A stretch of DNA of 64,000 nt from Aliivibrio sp. S3MY1 (GCF_028765575.1 NZ_JARACO010000007.1:62001-126000), one strand, 5' to 3'. Positions 46,962 to 56,816 are shown, numbered from the stretch's first letter. Notes: generated from the sequence alone by a model not told the origin. Numbers and translations: made by a program.

Positions 46962-49055
46962 TTAGTTACCAACGGCTTGAACTATTCTTATTTGCTTCTC
47001 ATCTGGAATTTCTTGATAAGAAAGTACACGTAAATTCGGAATAGTATTTTTAACAAACTTCGCTAGCGTTGAACGTAATACCCCTGAAGTCAATAAGACT
47101 GCAGCTTCCCCTTTTAACTCTTGCTCTTGAGTCGCAAGTGTTAAAGACGTTTGTAAACGCTCAGCTAATCCAGGCTCAATACCAGCACTTTCACCGCCTG
47201 ATGCCTGCATAGTTTGATGCAATATTTGTTCCAACTCAGGAATCAAGGTTATGACTGGCATTTCTGCTTCTATACCATTGATTTCTTGCACAATTAGTCG
47301 TTTTAATGAAATTCGAACAGCCGCTGTCAAAATGTCAGGTTCTTGACTTTTTGGCGCATACTCCGACAACGTTTGGACAATGGTTCGAATATCACGAACT
47401 GGAATCGCTTCATTTAATAAGTTTTGAAGTACTTTAACCACTGCCCCTAATGGTAATTGGTCTGGAACTAAGCCTTCTACCAGCTTAGGTGAGCTTTGTG
47501 AAAGTAGCTCTAACAGATTCTGAACTTCTTCATGACCAAGTAATTGCGCTGCATTGTTTGTCAGTAATTGGCTTAAGTGTGTTGCAAGTACGGTTGCTGC
47601 ATCAACAACTGTATAACCAAGTGCTTGTGCGTGCTCTCGTTGTTCACCATTAATCCATACGGCTTCTAAACCAAAAGCAGGATCAAACGTTGGTTCCCCT
47701 TCAATCGACCCATAAACTTGTCCTGGGTTAATCGCAAGCTCTTTATCTGGACGAATTTCAGCTTCACCACCAGCGACCCCCATTAATGTAATTCGGTATA
47801 CATTTGGTGGTAATTCTAAATTATCACGAATATGTACCGCAGGAACCAAAAAGCCAAAATCTTGTGATAGTTTCTTACGTACCCCTTTCACGCGATCAAG
47901 TAACTCACCGCCTTGTTCTTTGTCTACCATTGGAATTAAGCGATAACCCACTTCAAGTCCGATAACATCAACGGGTTGAACATCATCCCACGACAGCTCT
48001 TTTGGTTGTGATGATGATATCTCCATTGGTACTGCGGCTTTTTTATCATCACCCTCTTTTTCTTTCTGCTTATTCAGATAATACGCCCAAGCCCCCGTCA
48101 TTATCGCAAGTAGGATAAATGGGAAATGGGGCATCCCAGGCACAATACCCATCACAAACATAATAGCGGCGGTCACCATTAGTGCTTTTGGATTATCGAC
48201 AAGTTGGAATACTAATTGTTCCCCCATATCTTCATCTGTATTTTGACGAGTTACCATGATCGCCGCACCGATAGACAATAGTAACGATGGGATTTGAGCA
48301 ACTAGGCCATCACCAATGGTTAGCAAGGTATAGATTTGGATTGCTTCACCAAAGCTGAGATTAAACTGACTCATACCGATGGCAAGACCACCAATAATGT
48401 TAATAAATAGAATAAGGATACCTGCAATTGCATCCCCTTTTACGAATTTAGACGCACCATCCATCGAACCGTAAAAATCGGCTTCTTTTGTTACTTCAAA
48501 GCGACGTGTTCGTGCTTGATCTTGATCGATTAATCCAGCATTCAAATCCGCATCAATCGCCATTTGTTTACCAGGCAATGCATCCAAGGTAAAACGCGCA
48601 CTTACTTCAGCGATACGTCCTGCACCTTTGGTTACAACCATAAAGTTAATAATCATCAAGATAATAAATACGATTAAACCCACCGCATAGTTACCACCAA
48701 TAACAACACTACCAAATGCATCGATGACATTACCTGCTGCTCCCGGTCCTTCATGACCATGCAGTAATACTACACGTGTTGAAGCAACGTTTAGGGCTAA
48801 ACGTAGTAATGTTGATACCAAAAGAATGGTTGGAAATGCAGCAAAATCAAGGGGTCTACGCGAATAAATAGTGACCAATAAAACAACCATTGCCAAAGCA
48901 ATATTAAAGGTAAACATCAGATCGAGTAAGAATGCAGGTATTGGTAAGATCACCATCGCTAAAGTAGATAACACCAATATTGGCGCACCTATTGGTGGTA
49001 AACGTTTACCTTGTAGGGCAGATAACTTATTTGGGAGTGGCATTTGAAATTTCAT
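46962..49055 (-). CDS. flhA: Flagellar type III export protein FlhA
   Basis: FlhA is the major export-gate subunit. About eight membrane segments fill residues 20-320, with the conserved FHIPEP-type cytoplasmic loop region MAIDADLNAGLIDQDQARTRR. The large cytosolic domain (about 350-697) docks chaperone-substrate complexes. The length is 697 residues. It is the first gene of the long flhA-flhF-flhG-fliA-che-par operon, with a sigma-54 promoter about 70 bases upstream. Confidence 0.97.
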   Translation of the reverse strand: MKFQMPLPNKLSALQGKRLPPIGAPILVLSTLAMVILPIPAFLLDLMFTFNIALAMVVLLVTIYSRRPLDFAAFPTILLVSTLLRLALNVASTRVVLLHGHEGPGAAGNVIDAFGSVVIGGNYAVGLIVFIILMIINFMVVTKGAGRIAEVSARFTLDALPGKQMAIDADLNAGLIDQDQARTRRFEVTKEADFYGSMDGASKFVKGDAIAGILILFINIIGGLAIGMSQFNLSFGEAIQIYTLLTIGDGLVAQIPSLLLSIGAAIMVTRQNTDEDMGEQLVFQLVDNPKALMVTAAIMFVMGIVPGMPHFPFILLAIMTGAWAYYLNKQKEKEGDDKKAAVPMEISSSQPKELSWDDVQPVDVIGLEVGYRLIPMVDKEQGGELLDRVKGVRKKLSQDFGFLVPAVHIRDNLELPPNVYRITLMGVAGGEAEIRPDKELAINPGQVYGSIEGEPTFDPAFGLEAVWINGEQREHAQALGYTVVDAATVLATHLSQLLTNNAAQLLGHEEVQNLLELLSQSSPKLVEGLVPDQLPLGAVVKVLQNLLNEAIPVRDIRTIVQTLSEYAPKSQEPDILTAAVRISLKRLIVQEINGIEAEMPVITLIPELEQILHQTMQASGGESAGIEPGLAERLQTSLTLATQEQELKGEAAVLLTSGVLRSTLAKFVKNTIPNLRVLSYQEIPDEKQIRIVQAVGN

Positions 49056-49132
49056 TAATTCCGCTTCTTATACTCGATTCTACTGTCAGTGTACCAACAA
49101 TAAATAACTAATCACATGAACTCGGTCCTATA

Positions 49133-49150
49133 AAGCAAGTTTCGAGCCAA
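49133..49150 (-). promoter_or_regulatory. Sigma-54 promoter of the flhA operon
   Basis: On the minus strand TTGGCTCGAAACTTGCTT has the -24 GG and -12 GC exactly 12 bases apart and matches the TGGCAC-N5-TTGC consensus at most positions. The expected start point is near 49123, leaving a leader of about 67 bases before flhA. Confidence 0.8.
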
Positions 49151-49317
49151 ATTAATGTCACTTTTTTGGCTTTGTATTATCACTTTTCTGACAGATATAA
49201 CAGTACTCAAAAAGCTAAAATTAAGCACTTAATTTTTAAGGAAAAATATCAATCTAGATTGAATATTACCGTGTCATTTGTATAATTATATTAATTATTT
49301 CTTTACCTGGTAGTAGC
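49151..49317. promoter_or_regulatory. Divergent region between flhA and the PilZ gene
   Basis: This AT-rich gap lies upstream of both genes. FlrC-type enhancer sites for the flhA promoter would be expected here or inside the leader. A TATAAT at about 49283 could be a -10 element for the PilZ gene, with GGTAG as a weak ribosome site. Confidence 0.4.
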
Positions 49318-49992
49318 ATGGCTGATGTATCTCTTAGTACGAATCAAAATGTACTAAATAAAATGGATATCGGCGGTAGGGTCATTATCGAAGTGACGTG
49401 TCCAAATGGGCAATCAGCTCAAGCAAATTCAATATTAGTTGGTTTTAAAAAAGGCCAATATATATTTATTGATTATCCTGCCTCTCCCTCATTAGAGTTC
49501 AACAAGATCTACTTAGAAGGAGCAGAAGTTACTTTTAGGGCGGTAACTAATACGACACATCGAGATGTTATTGCATTTAGAACCCAAATCCACTCTGTGA
49601 TTTACCGTCCTATGGAGATGATTTGCCTTCATGCACCAAGCAGCATCTCTATGAGACAGATCCGAACTCATCAACGACTTGATACAGAGTTTTCATGTAA
49701 CTTAACGGTAGGAAGTCATCATCTGACAGGTCGAATAGTCGACTTTTCTGCTGGCGGGTGTGCTGTTTCACTGCCTGCAAAACTCAACGCTAATAATCTT
49801 ATTAATCAAAAGATTACAATCTCAATTGAGCTTGAAGGGGTAGAACCAATCTCGGTAAAAGGAGAGATAAAAAATGTCGAAGCAAAGGAAAATCAATCAA
49901 AACTAGGAGTCATGTTTGAGCTAAATAGCCTTTGTGAATCCGAGTTACAAACCCTTCATCACCAATGCATTCTTAAAAACTGGTCGGTATAA
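49318..49992 (+). CDS. PilZ domain protein, YcgR-like flagellar brake family
   Basis: This is a two-domain c-di-GMP effector candidate (224 residues). An N-terminal beta-barrel domain resembling the YcgR/PlzC N-domain (about 1-105) is followed by a C-terminal PilZ domain. The ligand-binding motifs are visible: the basic RTHQR-type box at about 118-122 and D-F-S-A-G-G at about 143-148. It is divergent from flhA and convergent with flhB, on its own promoter. Position and architecture suggest control of flagellar function by c-di-GMP, which is inference. Confidence 0.88.
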   Translation: MADVSLSTNQNVLNKMDIGGRVIIEVTCPNGQSAQANSILVGFKKGQYIFIDYPASPSLEFNKIYLEGAEVTFRAVTNTTHRDVIAFRTQIHSVIYRPMEMICLHAPSSISMRQIRTHQRLDTEFSCNLTVGSHHLTGRIVDFSAGGCAVSLPAKLNANNLINQKITISIELEGVEPISVKGEIKNVEAKENQSKLGVMFELNSLCESELQTLHHQCILKNWSV

Positions 49993-50004
49993 AAAGAAAG
50001 AGCA

Positions 50005-51135
50005 CTATTTCTTGAGTTCATCAGGAATAGTTAGCGTGTTTTCATCAAGTTCAGGTCGTGTTCCGCCCCTCTTCTTGTATTGCTTCATCTGAAATATATA
50101 CGCTAAAATTTGTGCTACTGCAGCAAATAACCCATCAGGGATTTGCTGCTCGATTTCTGTCGAGTGATAAAGTGCGCGAGCAAGCGGTGGCGCAGGTAAG
50201 ATATCAATATTATGCTCACGAGCGATTTCTCGGATCTTCATTGCGATATGATCTACCCCTTTTGCAACCACAATTGGTGCTGAGTCTTTATTTTGATCGT
50301 AGCGTAGTGCTACAGAGTAATGCTCAGGGTTGGTTACAATAACGTCAGCTGATGGGACATCCGCCATCATTCTACGCTGTGTCATTTCTCGTTGAAGCAT
50401 ACGAATACGCCCTTTTACTTCCGGCTTACCCTCTGTTTCTTTATATTCGTCTTTAATTTCTTGTTTAGTCATCTTCAATTGATTGGCGTGTTGCCAAATT
50501 TGAAATGGAATATCAATCGCTACCACTATCAGTAATGTACAGCTGATCAATAAGATAAAGTTTAATAGAATATCCAAAGAGTGAAAAATATTGGCTGGAT
50601 AAGTATCTAGACTTAACTGAAAAAGGTCCGCTTTGCTTTTATCTATCAAATAAAACGCGGTTCCCCCGACTAAAGATACTTTTAATATCGACTTTAAAAG
50701 TTCAACCCAACTTTGCATGCCAAACATGCGTTTAATACCAGACATTGGGTTCATTTTTGACGGTTTTGGCATCGCAGCTTCTGCTGAAAAATTGATCCCA
50801 CCAAGCCCTGCTGCTCCAAGTAAAGCAGCGACAAATAGAGTAATAAGAATTAAGAAAACAGGAAACACGAGTGCAATCAAGGCACCACCAACAATTTCTA
50901 ATAATTTATTGGTGTCATAAATCTCTTCTCGTGAAATAGAAAAGAAACGTTCCATTATAGAAAATAAGGCTTGGGCTACATCTTCACCAAACCACATTAA
51001 TGCCACTGAACCGCATACCAATACGGATACAGATGCTAACTCTTTCGATCTTGCAACCTGCCCTTTGTCTTTGGCCTGTTGCAAGCGTTTGGCCGTGGCG
51101 TCTTCCGTGCGTTCTTGGCCGTCACTTTCAGCCAT
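50005..51135 (-). CDS. flhB: Flagellar type III export switch protein FlhB
   Basis: FlhB is the export gate subunit that switches substrate class once the hook is complete, in response to FliK. Four membrane helices lie in about residues 33-210. The cytoplasmic domain has the autocleavage motif at 269-272, which here reads Asn-Pro-Glu-His rather than the usual NPTH. The length is 376 residues. It is last in the fliK-flhB operon. Confidence 0.96.
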   Translation of the reverse strand: MAESDGQERTEDATAKRLQQAKDKGQVARSKELASVSVLVCGSVALMWFGEDVAQALFSIMERFFSISREEIYDTNKLLEIVGGALIALVFPVFLILITLFVAALLGAAGLGGINFSAEAAMPKPSKMNPMSGIKRMFGMQSWVELLKSILKVSLVGGTAFYLIDKSKADLFQLSLDTYPANIFHSLDILLNFILLISCTLLIVVAIDIPFQIWQHANQLKMTKQEIKDEYKETEGKPEVKGRIRMLQREMTQRRMMADVPSADVIVTNPEHYSVALRYDQNKDSAPIVVAKGVDHIAMKIREIAREHNIDILPAPPLARALYHSTEIEQQIPDGLFAAVAQILAYIFQMKQYKKRGGTRPELDENTLTIPDELKK

Positions 51136-51165
51136 AGCTGACCTCCATACTCTTAATTATAGCCA

Positions 51166-51948
51166 TTAACAGTCTAGCCTTATCATGCTACATATTTGCG
51201 CTTCCGCACGACCCCAGTGCAAATCATAGTGAGTAAATAAACCAAGAATGATATACGAGGTCAGTAATAAACCGACTAATAATGCAAAAGCAAAACCTAA
51301 TGAAAAGATATTTAGTTGCGGCGCGGCACGCGTCATTACACCAAAGGATAAGTTAACCGTTAATAGGGCAATAATAGCAGATAAAGACATACTGAGGCCT
51401 GCCTTCATCATGATCCCAAGCCAACTAGCCAGAGATTGATAATCTACACTTGTTAATTTTCCAGCACCCACCGGTAACGTAGTAAAACTTATCACTGCAA
51501 AGTTAATCATTTTTAAGTGTCCATCGGTTCCTAAGAAAAATAGAATCGATAAAAACATGAATAACTGGCCTAATAGCGGTGTATTCTGACCATTCGCAGG
51601 GTCAACCATGGAAGCAAAGCCTAAGCTCGATTGCATACCAATGATTTGACCTAGTAACACAAAGGTTTGAGTAACAAAAACGGTTACCATTCCCATAGCA
51701 ACACCAATGATAATCTGCTCTGCTGTAGTCATAAAACCTTGAAATGACATTAGCTTAATTTCTGGAGGCATTGCCGGGATCATCGGCATCACGACAAAAG
51801 TGATACTTAACCCTAAATAGAGCCGAATTCTAGGCGAGACAAATCGAGCCCCAAATACCGACATCACCATTAGCATGGCTGAAATGCGTGTATAAGGCCA
51901 AAAATAGGTCGCAATAAAATCTAATACTATTTGAGTTGGGTATTCCAT
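51166..51948 (-). CDS. fliR: Flagellar export apparatus protein FliR
   Basis: This is an inner-membrane core subunit of the type III export gate, forming the FliPQR pore. It has 260 residues with six predicted membrane helices and the conserved segments RISAMLMVMSVFGAR near 17-31 and SVDYQSLASWLGIMMKAGLSMSLP-like near 165. It follows fliQ and precedes flhB. Confidence 0.95.
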   Translation of the reverse strand: MEYPTQIVLDFIATYFWPYTRISAMLMVMSVFGARFVSPRIRLYLGLSITFVVMPMIPAMPPEIKLMSFQGFMTTAEQIIIGVAMGMVTVFVTQTFVLLGQIIGMQSSLGFASMVDPANGQNTPLLGQLFMFLSILFFLGTDGHLKMINFAVISFTTLPVGAGKLTSVDYQSLASWLGIMMKAGLSMSLSAIIALLTVNLSFGVMTRAAPQLNIFSLGFAFALLVGLLLTSYIILGLFTHYDLHWGRAEAQICSMIRLDC

Positions 51949-51966
51949 AATGTCAATTCATGGGGA

Positions 51967-52236
51967 TTAATAAAGTATTGTCGGCATTCGAGCGATAATT
52001 TCATAAAAATATTCCATCAGCATTCGTGTCATCCAATGACCAAATACCATCAATGCTAATAGCGTCACAATCAAACGAGGTAAAAAGCTTAACGTTTGTT
52101 CATTGATAGAAGTTGCGGCTTGAAAAACTGCAACCACTAAACCAATCAATAGACTTGGTATGATAATGGCACACACCATGATAAGTACCATGTAGAGTGC
52201 ACCACGAAATATCTCAATCGCCATTTCAGGGGTCAT
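51967..52236 (-). CDS. fliQ: Flagellar export apparatus protein FliQ
   Basis: This is an 89-residue protein of two membrane helices, the small subunit of the FliPQR pore. The start is the ATG at 52236, preceded by AGGAG about 8 bases upstream. The longer frame to 52269 reads back into fliP and is rejected. The PSLLIGLVVAVFQAATSINEQTLSF segment is characteristic. Confidence 0.95.
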   Translation of the reverse strand: MTPEMAIEIFRGALYMVLIMVCAIIIPSLLIGLVVAVFQAATSINEQTLSFLPRLIVTLLALMVFGHWMTRMLMEYFYEIIARMPTILY

Positions 52237-52246
52237 ATTCGTGCTC

Positions 52247-53116
52247 CTACGTACTAAAACTGCCAGCAAGTGTTGAAAGTATTAAATTCCAACCATCAAC
52301 CAATACAAATAACATCAACTTAAATGGCAATGAAACGATCATTGGTGAAAGCATCATCATACCCATCGCCATCAAAACAGATGCCACTACCAAGTCAATA
52401 ATGAGAAAAGGTAGGAAAAGCATAAAGCCAATCTGGAATGCTGTTTTTAATTCAGAGGTAATGAACGCGGGAATAACCACTGTAATCGGTACGTCTTCTG
52501 GGCTTTCAACTTCCACTCCAGACATATTTACAAAAGTTTCCAAGTCTTTCACTCGCGTTTGCGCCAGCATAAATTCTTTCATTGGGATTTGAGCACTATC
52601 AAACGCTTCTCGAGCGGTAATATCCTCATTGATATAAGGCTGAATTGCCGTTTCGTTCACCTTATCAAACACGGGAGCCATGATAAAAAAGGTTAAAAAC
52701 ATCGCAATACCAATAATCACTTGGTTTGAAGGCGTTTGTTGTAAACCCATGGCTTGTCGTAATATCGACATTACTACAACAATACGAGTAAATGAGGTCA
52801 TCAATATAACCATTGCAGGCAAAAAGCCCAACATGGTCATTAATGCCAGTATTTGAAGGTTTATTGAATAATCTTCACCACCACTGGCATTACTTGTCAT
52901 AGAAAACGCAGGGATACCACCACCAGAGCTGCTGCCTTGAGAAATGGTTTTAGCCGCTCCTGAATCTTTTTCCATCGCCGTCACAGTCATGCTTTCGCCA
53001 CTGGCTGCGGTCGCTGGGATTGCGCTTGCTAAATCATCGACCGCCCACGCAGAAGATGCCATGAATAAGAGTGAAAAAACCGCCAAAGTGGCGGCAATTA
53101 AATTAGTTTTTAGCAT
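52247..53116 (-). CDS. fliP: Flagellar export apparatus protein FliP
   Basis: This is the main ring subunit of the export pore (289 residues). It carries a cleavable signal peptide (residues 1-25, ending AWA), a low-complexity linker of about 50 residues, and the conserved core beginning [20 protein letters not shown]. The [23 protein letters not shown] helices follow. It overlaps fliO by 14 bases. Confidence 0.96.
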   Translation of the reverse strand: MLKTNLIAATLAVFSLLFMASSAWAVDDLASAIPATAASGESMTVTAMEKDSGAAKTISQGSSSGGGIPAFSMTSNASGGEDYSINLQILALMTMLGFLPAMVILMTSFTRIVVVMSILRQAMGLQQTPSNQVIIGIAMFLTFFIMAPVFDKVNETAIQPYINEDITAREAFDSAQIPMKEFMLAQTRVKDLETFVNMSGVEVESPEDVPITVVIPAFITSELKTAFQIGFMLFLPFLIIDLVVASVLMAMGMMMLSPMIVSLPFKLMLFVLVDGWNLILSTLAGSFST

Positions 53117-53489
53117 CTTTTTTCATCAATTGGCTTAGTTGTGCAGAGAATGGGGCTAATTTGCTCTCGCTGGTTTCTAGCGGTTTTTCAAGCTTACTCA
53201 GCATAGTGATATTTTGAGAAGTAATACCAATTAAAAATTGCTCTTCTCCTACTTGAACCACAGCAACCCGCTCTTTAGTTCCTACCGGCAGTTGTTTAAC
53301 AATACTCATCGCACTGCCAGAACCACCAGCAACACCAGGTACTCTCATTCGCTTTAATAACCATGCAAAAAATAAAATTAATGCGATGACAAAAACAAGT
53401 GAACCTAAAGTAGCGGCTAAATCTACATTAGCTGAACCTGCGGCAAATAAAGGAAAGGGCATCAATGCCAATAACCATAGCTGTTTCAT
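53103..53489 (-). CDS. fliO: Flagellar protein FliO
   Basis: FliO assists FliP assembly. It is a 128-residue protein with a signal-like N-terminus (1-17), one membrane helix at about 27-46 and a small cytoplasmic domain ([27 protein letters not shown]). It is poorly conserved generally; the call rests on topology and location between fliN and fliP. Confidence 0.92.
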   Translation of the reverse strand: MKQLWLLALMPFPLFAAGSANVDLAATLGSLVFVIALILFFAWLLKRMRVPGVAGGSGSAMSIVKQLPVGTKERVAVVQVGEEQFLIGITSQNITMLSKLEKPLETSESKLAPFSAQLSQLMKKDAKN

Positions 53490-53517
53490 ACCCTTCCTTT
53501 TATTTTATATTGCTTAA

Positions 53518-53907
53518 TTAGCGTAGTTTTTTAATGCGCTCAGTTTGGCTGATCACGTCAGTTAAACGAATACCAAACTTGTCATTTACGACAACCACTT
53601 CACCATGAGCGATAAGTGTACCATTAACCATAACATCGAGTGATTCACCAGCGATACGGTCAAGTTCAACCACTGAACCTTGGTTAAGTTGTAATAAGTT
53701 ACGAATACTAATATGCGAACGCCCTACTTCCATTGAGATAGTCACTGGAATATCTAAAATAGTATCAAGCTTACGACGTTCATCTTCATTGAACGATGGT
53801 TCTTTCGCCTCTAAATCATCCAAAGGTGCTGTTACTGCCTGAGCTTCAGCACTTTCACTTAGTGTAGCTGCCCATTCGTCAGCCATCTGTTGTTCATTTG
53901 AATCCAT
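53518..53907 (-). CDS. fliN: Flagellar motor switch protein FliN
   Basis: This is a C-ring switch subunit (129 residues). An acidic N-terminal tail (1-45) is followed by a SpoA domain (about 48-128) with the conserved DIPVTISMEVGRSHISIRNLLQL and ESLDVMVNGTLIAHGEVVVVNDKFGIRL segments. It sits 22 bases after fliM. Confidence 0.96.
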   Translation of the reverse strand: MDSNEQQMADEWAATLSESAEAQAVTAPLDDLEAKEPSFNEDERRKLDTILDIPVTISMEVGRSHISIRNLLQLNQGSVVELDRIAGESLDVMVNGTLIAHGEVVVVNDKFGIRLTDVISQTERIKKLR

Positions 53908-53929
53908 GATCCATTACCTTCTCTGTTTC

Positions 53930-54964
53930 TTATTCGTCGTTATCTAGATCAAATAATACGTCTTTACCTAAGAAAGCTAAATCCGTCTTCACCATATCTG
54001 GACGTTTAATTTTTTCAGTGATCTGTACTGCTAATTTGTCATTAGATTTTCCAACTTTACCGCGGTAAGTTGGTAACTCCTCTACAAATATTGTCGCAGC
54101 TTCAGGCATTTCAACCGGAATAATATCACCTGCTTCTAAATCCATTAGATCGCGCAATGAAATTTTGCTTTCTAATAAATTAACTTTCATTTCAACTGGA
54201 ATATCCATGATCTCGTCACGAAGTGCTTTACTCCAACGAACATCTGTGTCCATCTTGTCACTTTGAACACCGGCATCAAGTAATTCACGAATCGGTTCAA
54301 CCATTGAGTATGGGAAGACAATGTGGAAATCACCACCGCCGCCATCAACTTCAATATGGAATGAACTCACAACAATCACTTCTGTTGGGCTCACTATATT
54401 CGCCATGGTTGGGTTAACTTCTGAGTCTAAATACTCAAATTCAACCCCCATAACTGGTGACCATGCTTCTTTATAATCTTCGAAGATTACTTTTAATAGC
54501 AGCTGAATAATTCGACGCTCTGTTGGCGTAAATTCTCTACCTTCAATCTTTGCGTGGAAGCGTCCGTCACCACCGAAGAAGTTTTCAACCAAAATAAAAA
54601 CTAAACGCGCTTCCATTGTAACTAAAGCCGTTCCTTTTAATGGACGAAAACGCACCATGTTCAGACTGGTAGGTACATATAGTGTATTTTGATATTCACC
54701 AAACTTCACCATTGATACACCATTAATTGATACTTCAGCGGTTTTTCTTAGCATATTAAATAGACTAATACGCATATGGCGCGCAAAGCGTTCATTGATC
54801 AATTCCAGTGTCGGCATTCGACCACGAACGATTCGGTCTTGTGATGAGAAATCAAAGTTCTTCATTGAACCTATATTTTCATCACTACCGATAACTTCAT
54901 CTTCAACGTCATCTACACCGTGGAGTAGAGCATCAATTTCATCTTGGGATAATAGATCTGTCAC
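53930..54964 (-). CDS. fliM: Flagellar motor switch protein FliM
   Basis: FliM is the C-ring subunit that binds CheY-P. The N-terminal LSQDEIDALLHG (residues 4-15) is the CheY-P docking peptide. A middle domain contacts FliG, and a C-terminal SpoA domain starts near residue 255 (DIPVEMKVNLLESKISLRDLM). The length is 344 residues. Confidence 0.97.
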   Translation of the reverse strand: MTDLLSQDEIDALLHGVDDVEDEVIGSDENIGSMKNFDFSSQDRIVRGRMPTLELINERFARHMRISLFNMLRKTAEVSINGVSMVKFGEYQNTLYVPTSLNMVRFRPLKGTALVTMEARLVFILVENFFGGDGRFHAKIEGREFTPTERRIIQLLLKVIFEDYKEAWSPVMGVEFEYLDSEVNPTMANIVSPTEVIVVSSFHIEVDGGGGDFHIVFPYSMVEPIRELLDAGVQSDKMDTDVRWSKALRDEIMDIPVEMKVNLLESKISLRDLMDLEAGDIIPVEMPEAATIFVEELPTYRGKVGKSNDKLAVQITEKIKRPDMVKTDLAFLGKDVLFDLDNDE

Positions 54965-54971
54965 ATTTAAC

Positions 54972-55457
54972 CTATTGCATTACAAAGTCAGTAAATAATA
55001 CTTTTTCTATTACAGGTTTCGCTGTAATTTTAGTAAAGGCATCTTGAATATCTAGTGTCGCCTGCTCACGTAGTTCTATTCGCCCACGAGGCTCTCTTAA
55101 TTGCTCAACCGTCGCGGCAGCAAACGTTGATAGCAAAGCGCTTTCAACCAGAGGCGTGTGTTGCTGTGCAATGGCTTCATTATCAGTACCTCGCATCATC
55201 ACTTGTACTTTCAATTGAACTAATCGATCACGTTTATCACCCGTGACATTAAAAATAAAAGGTTGAGGCAGGTTTAAATATAACGCCGGCATTTTCGCTT
55301 CTAATGCAGCAATATCTTTCTTTGTAGGCTCTGCTGCTGGCTCACCAGATAAAAAGAACCAAGCTGCTGCACCACCGCCACTTAGCAATAATACAATCAA
55401 TGTGATGATAGTGATCATTTTCTTCTTATTTTTAGGCGTTTCACCTTGCTCTGCCAT
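54972..55457 (-). CDS. fliL: Flagellar basal body-associated protein FliL
   Basis: FliL forms a periplasmic ring around stator units and supports torque. It is 161 residues with a membrane anchor at about 15-32 and a periplasmic stomatin-like domain with the conserved LPQPFIFNV and C-terminal VLFTDFVMQ. It lies between fliK and fliM. Confidence 0.95.
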   Translation of the reverse strand: MAEQGETPKNKKKMITIITLIVLLLSGGGAAAWFFLSGEPAAEPTKKDIAALEAKMPALYLNLPQPFIFNVTGDKRDRLVQLKVQVMMRGTDNEAIAQQHTPLVESALLSTFAAATVEQLREPRGRIELREQATLDIQDAFTKITAKPVIEKVLFTDFVMQ

Positions 55458-55527
55458 TGTACTTCCTCTTAGGTAAATCGTTAATTATTATTCTAAAATC
55501 ATGGCCGATAATGGCGTAGCATAAGGT

Positions 55528-56748
55528 TTATGCGTAAAAACTGATGCCATCATTGGTTTTTGATACTTGCACACTGACTTCATGCTCCTCAGAAGACACT
55601 TCACTAAAATCAGAACCTTTGCGAGAAGACTCATCTTTTTGATAACCATACTGTGAAGAATCACCTGAACTTTGCTGCTGTACTGAAGTATCGGCTAATT
55701 GGATACCTTGTTGAGCAAACATTTCACGTAAACGCGGTAAACTTTGTTCAATGACATCACGAGCTTGTTGATTCGATACCGTAAACTGCACCCCTGCGCT
55801 ATCTGCTCCCATGTTCAGGCGAATATGCATGCGTCCCATTTCTGGCGGGTCAAGACGAATATCAACATGCTTTAAATTTTTTGCCATCATCATATTGATA
55901 CGCTCAGCGACTTCGTCACTAACTTGTTCTTGACGAATATTCAATGGTGCTGTTGCTGGGTCTGTTTTCTGGACCGCAGATGCTTGTTGTGTCGCCGTTG
56001 TGCCTGATGCCGCGGCTAGTTGTTGAGCAAAAGAGTCTGCTGTTTTTGATTCAGTTAAACTCACCGTTTCACCATTAGTAACGGTAGTCATACCCAATGC
56101 TGATAGGTCTATTTTGGCTTTTTGTGCATCGGCTAATTTAGCAGATTCGGCTTCTGCTTTGCCAATAAGAGCTGTTGCTGTTAACAACTCTTTGGTTGAT
56201 TCTTTATTTCCTGAGGCTTCACCTTTGGTTTGAGTTTCCCCATTAGCCACTTTAGATTGTTGTCCCCATTGGATCTCTTTCACAGGGTCCGATTCATCCC
56301 CTGTTGTTTTACTGCTTTCTTTTCCGATCGCGACGGCAACACTTGCTTGAGTCATTACTAATTCTGATTCTGATTCTGATTCTTGTTGCTCTGCTACTTC
56401 ACCCGTATTTTCAACAGGCTTATCACTCTCTTTTTTTAACGTACTATTAGCTTGGTCAAGGCGAGATAATAACTCAAGGCCTTCACCTACCTTATCTTCA
56501 ACCGTATCTTCTTTTGTTACTTCGGCATCTGATTTTTCTTTTCCCTCAGCTAAAACATCCTCATTCGCTGTGGTTTTCTCTTCTGCCGTTACTTTTTTGG
56601 CGTCTTCTTTTTCACTCAATCCCATCAGTTCTTTTAGCTCTTCAACAAAGCCTTCAGATTCAGTTTTGTCTACGGCAGCCGTTTTGGTATCAGGCTTTAT
56701 AGGCACATTTTTATTGATACTGTTTAATGATAGGTCATGACTGCTCAT
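55528..56748 (-). CDS. fliK: Flagellar hook-length control protein FliK
   Basis: FliK is the secreted molecular ruler that measures hook length and triggers the FlhB switch. It has 406 residues. The N-terminal two thirds is low complexity (Glu, Lys, Ser, Thr, Ala, with a short Glu-Ser repeat near 124-130). The C-terminal domain contains the hallmark LDPPEMGRMHIRLNM near residue 302-316 and a Ser/Gln-rich tail. It is the first gene of the fliK operon, with a sigma-54 promoter upstream. Confidence 0.93.
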   Translation of the reverse strand: MSSHDLSLNSINKNVPIKPDTKTAAVDKTESEGFVEELKELMGLSEKEDAKKVTAEEKTTANEDVLAEGKEKSDAEVTKEDTVEDKVGEGLELLSRLDQANSTLKKESDKPVENTGEVAEQQESESESELVMTQASVAVAIGKESSKTTGDESDPVKEIQWGQQSKVANGETQTKGEASGNKESTKELLTATALIGKAEAESAKLADAQKAKIDLSALGMTTVTNGETVSLTESKTADSFAQQLAAASGTTATQQASAVQKTDPATAPLNIRQEQVSDEVAERINMMMAKNLKHVDIRLDPPEMGRMHIRLNMGADSAGVQFTVSNQQARDVIEQSLPRLREMFAQQGIQLADTSVQQQSSGDSSQYGYQKDESSRKGSDFSEVSSEEHEVSVQVSKTNDGISFYA

Positions 56749-56816
56749 AGTATATTCTCTACATTGAGTGTGGATTTTTTGACAAGAGCGCTAGTAGCTC
56801 AACGTTTGATATTTTA

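Noticed and set aside
52197-52592. 131-codon plus-strand open frame opposite fliP and fliQ
   Set aside because: It is antisense to two well-conserved membrane genes, has no ribosome site, and its composition is that of a reversed membrane protein.
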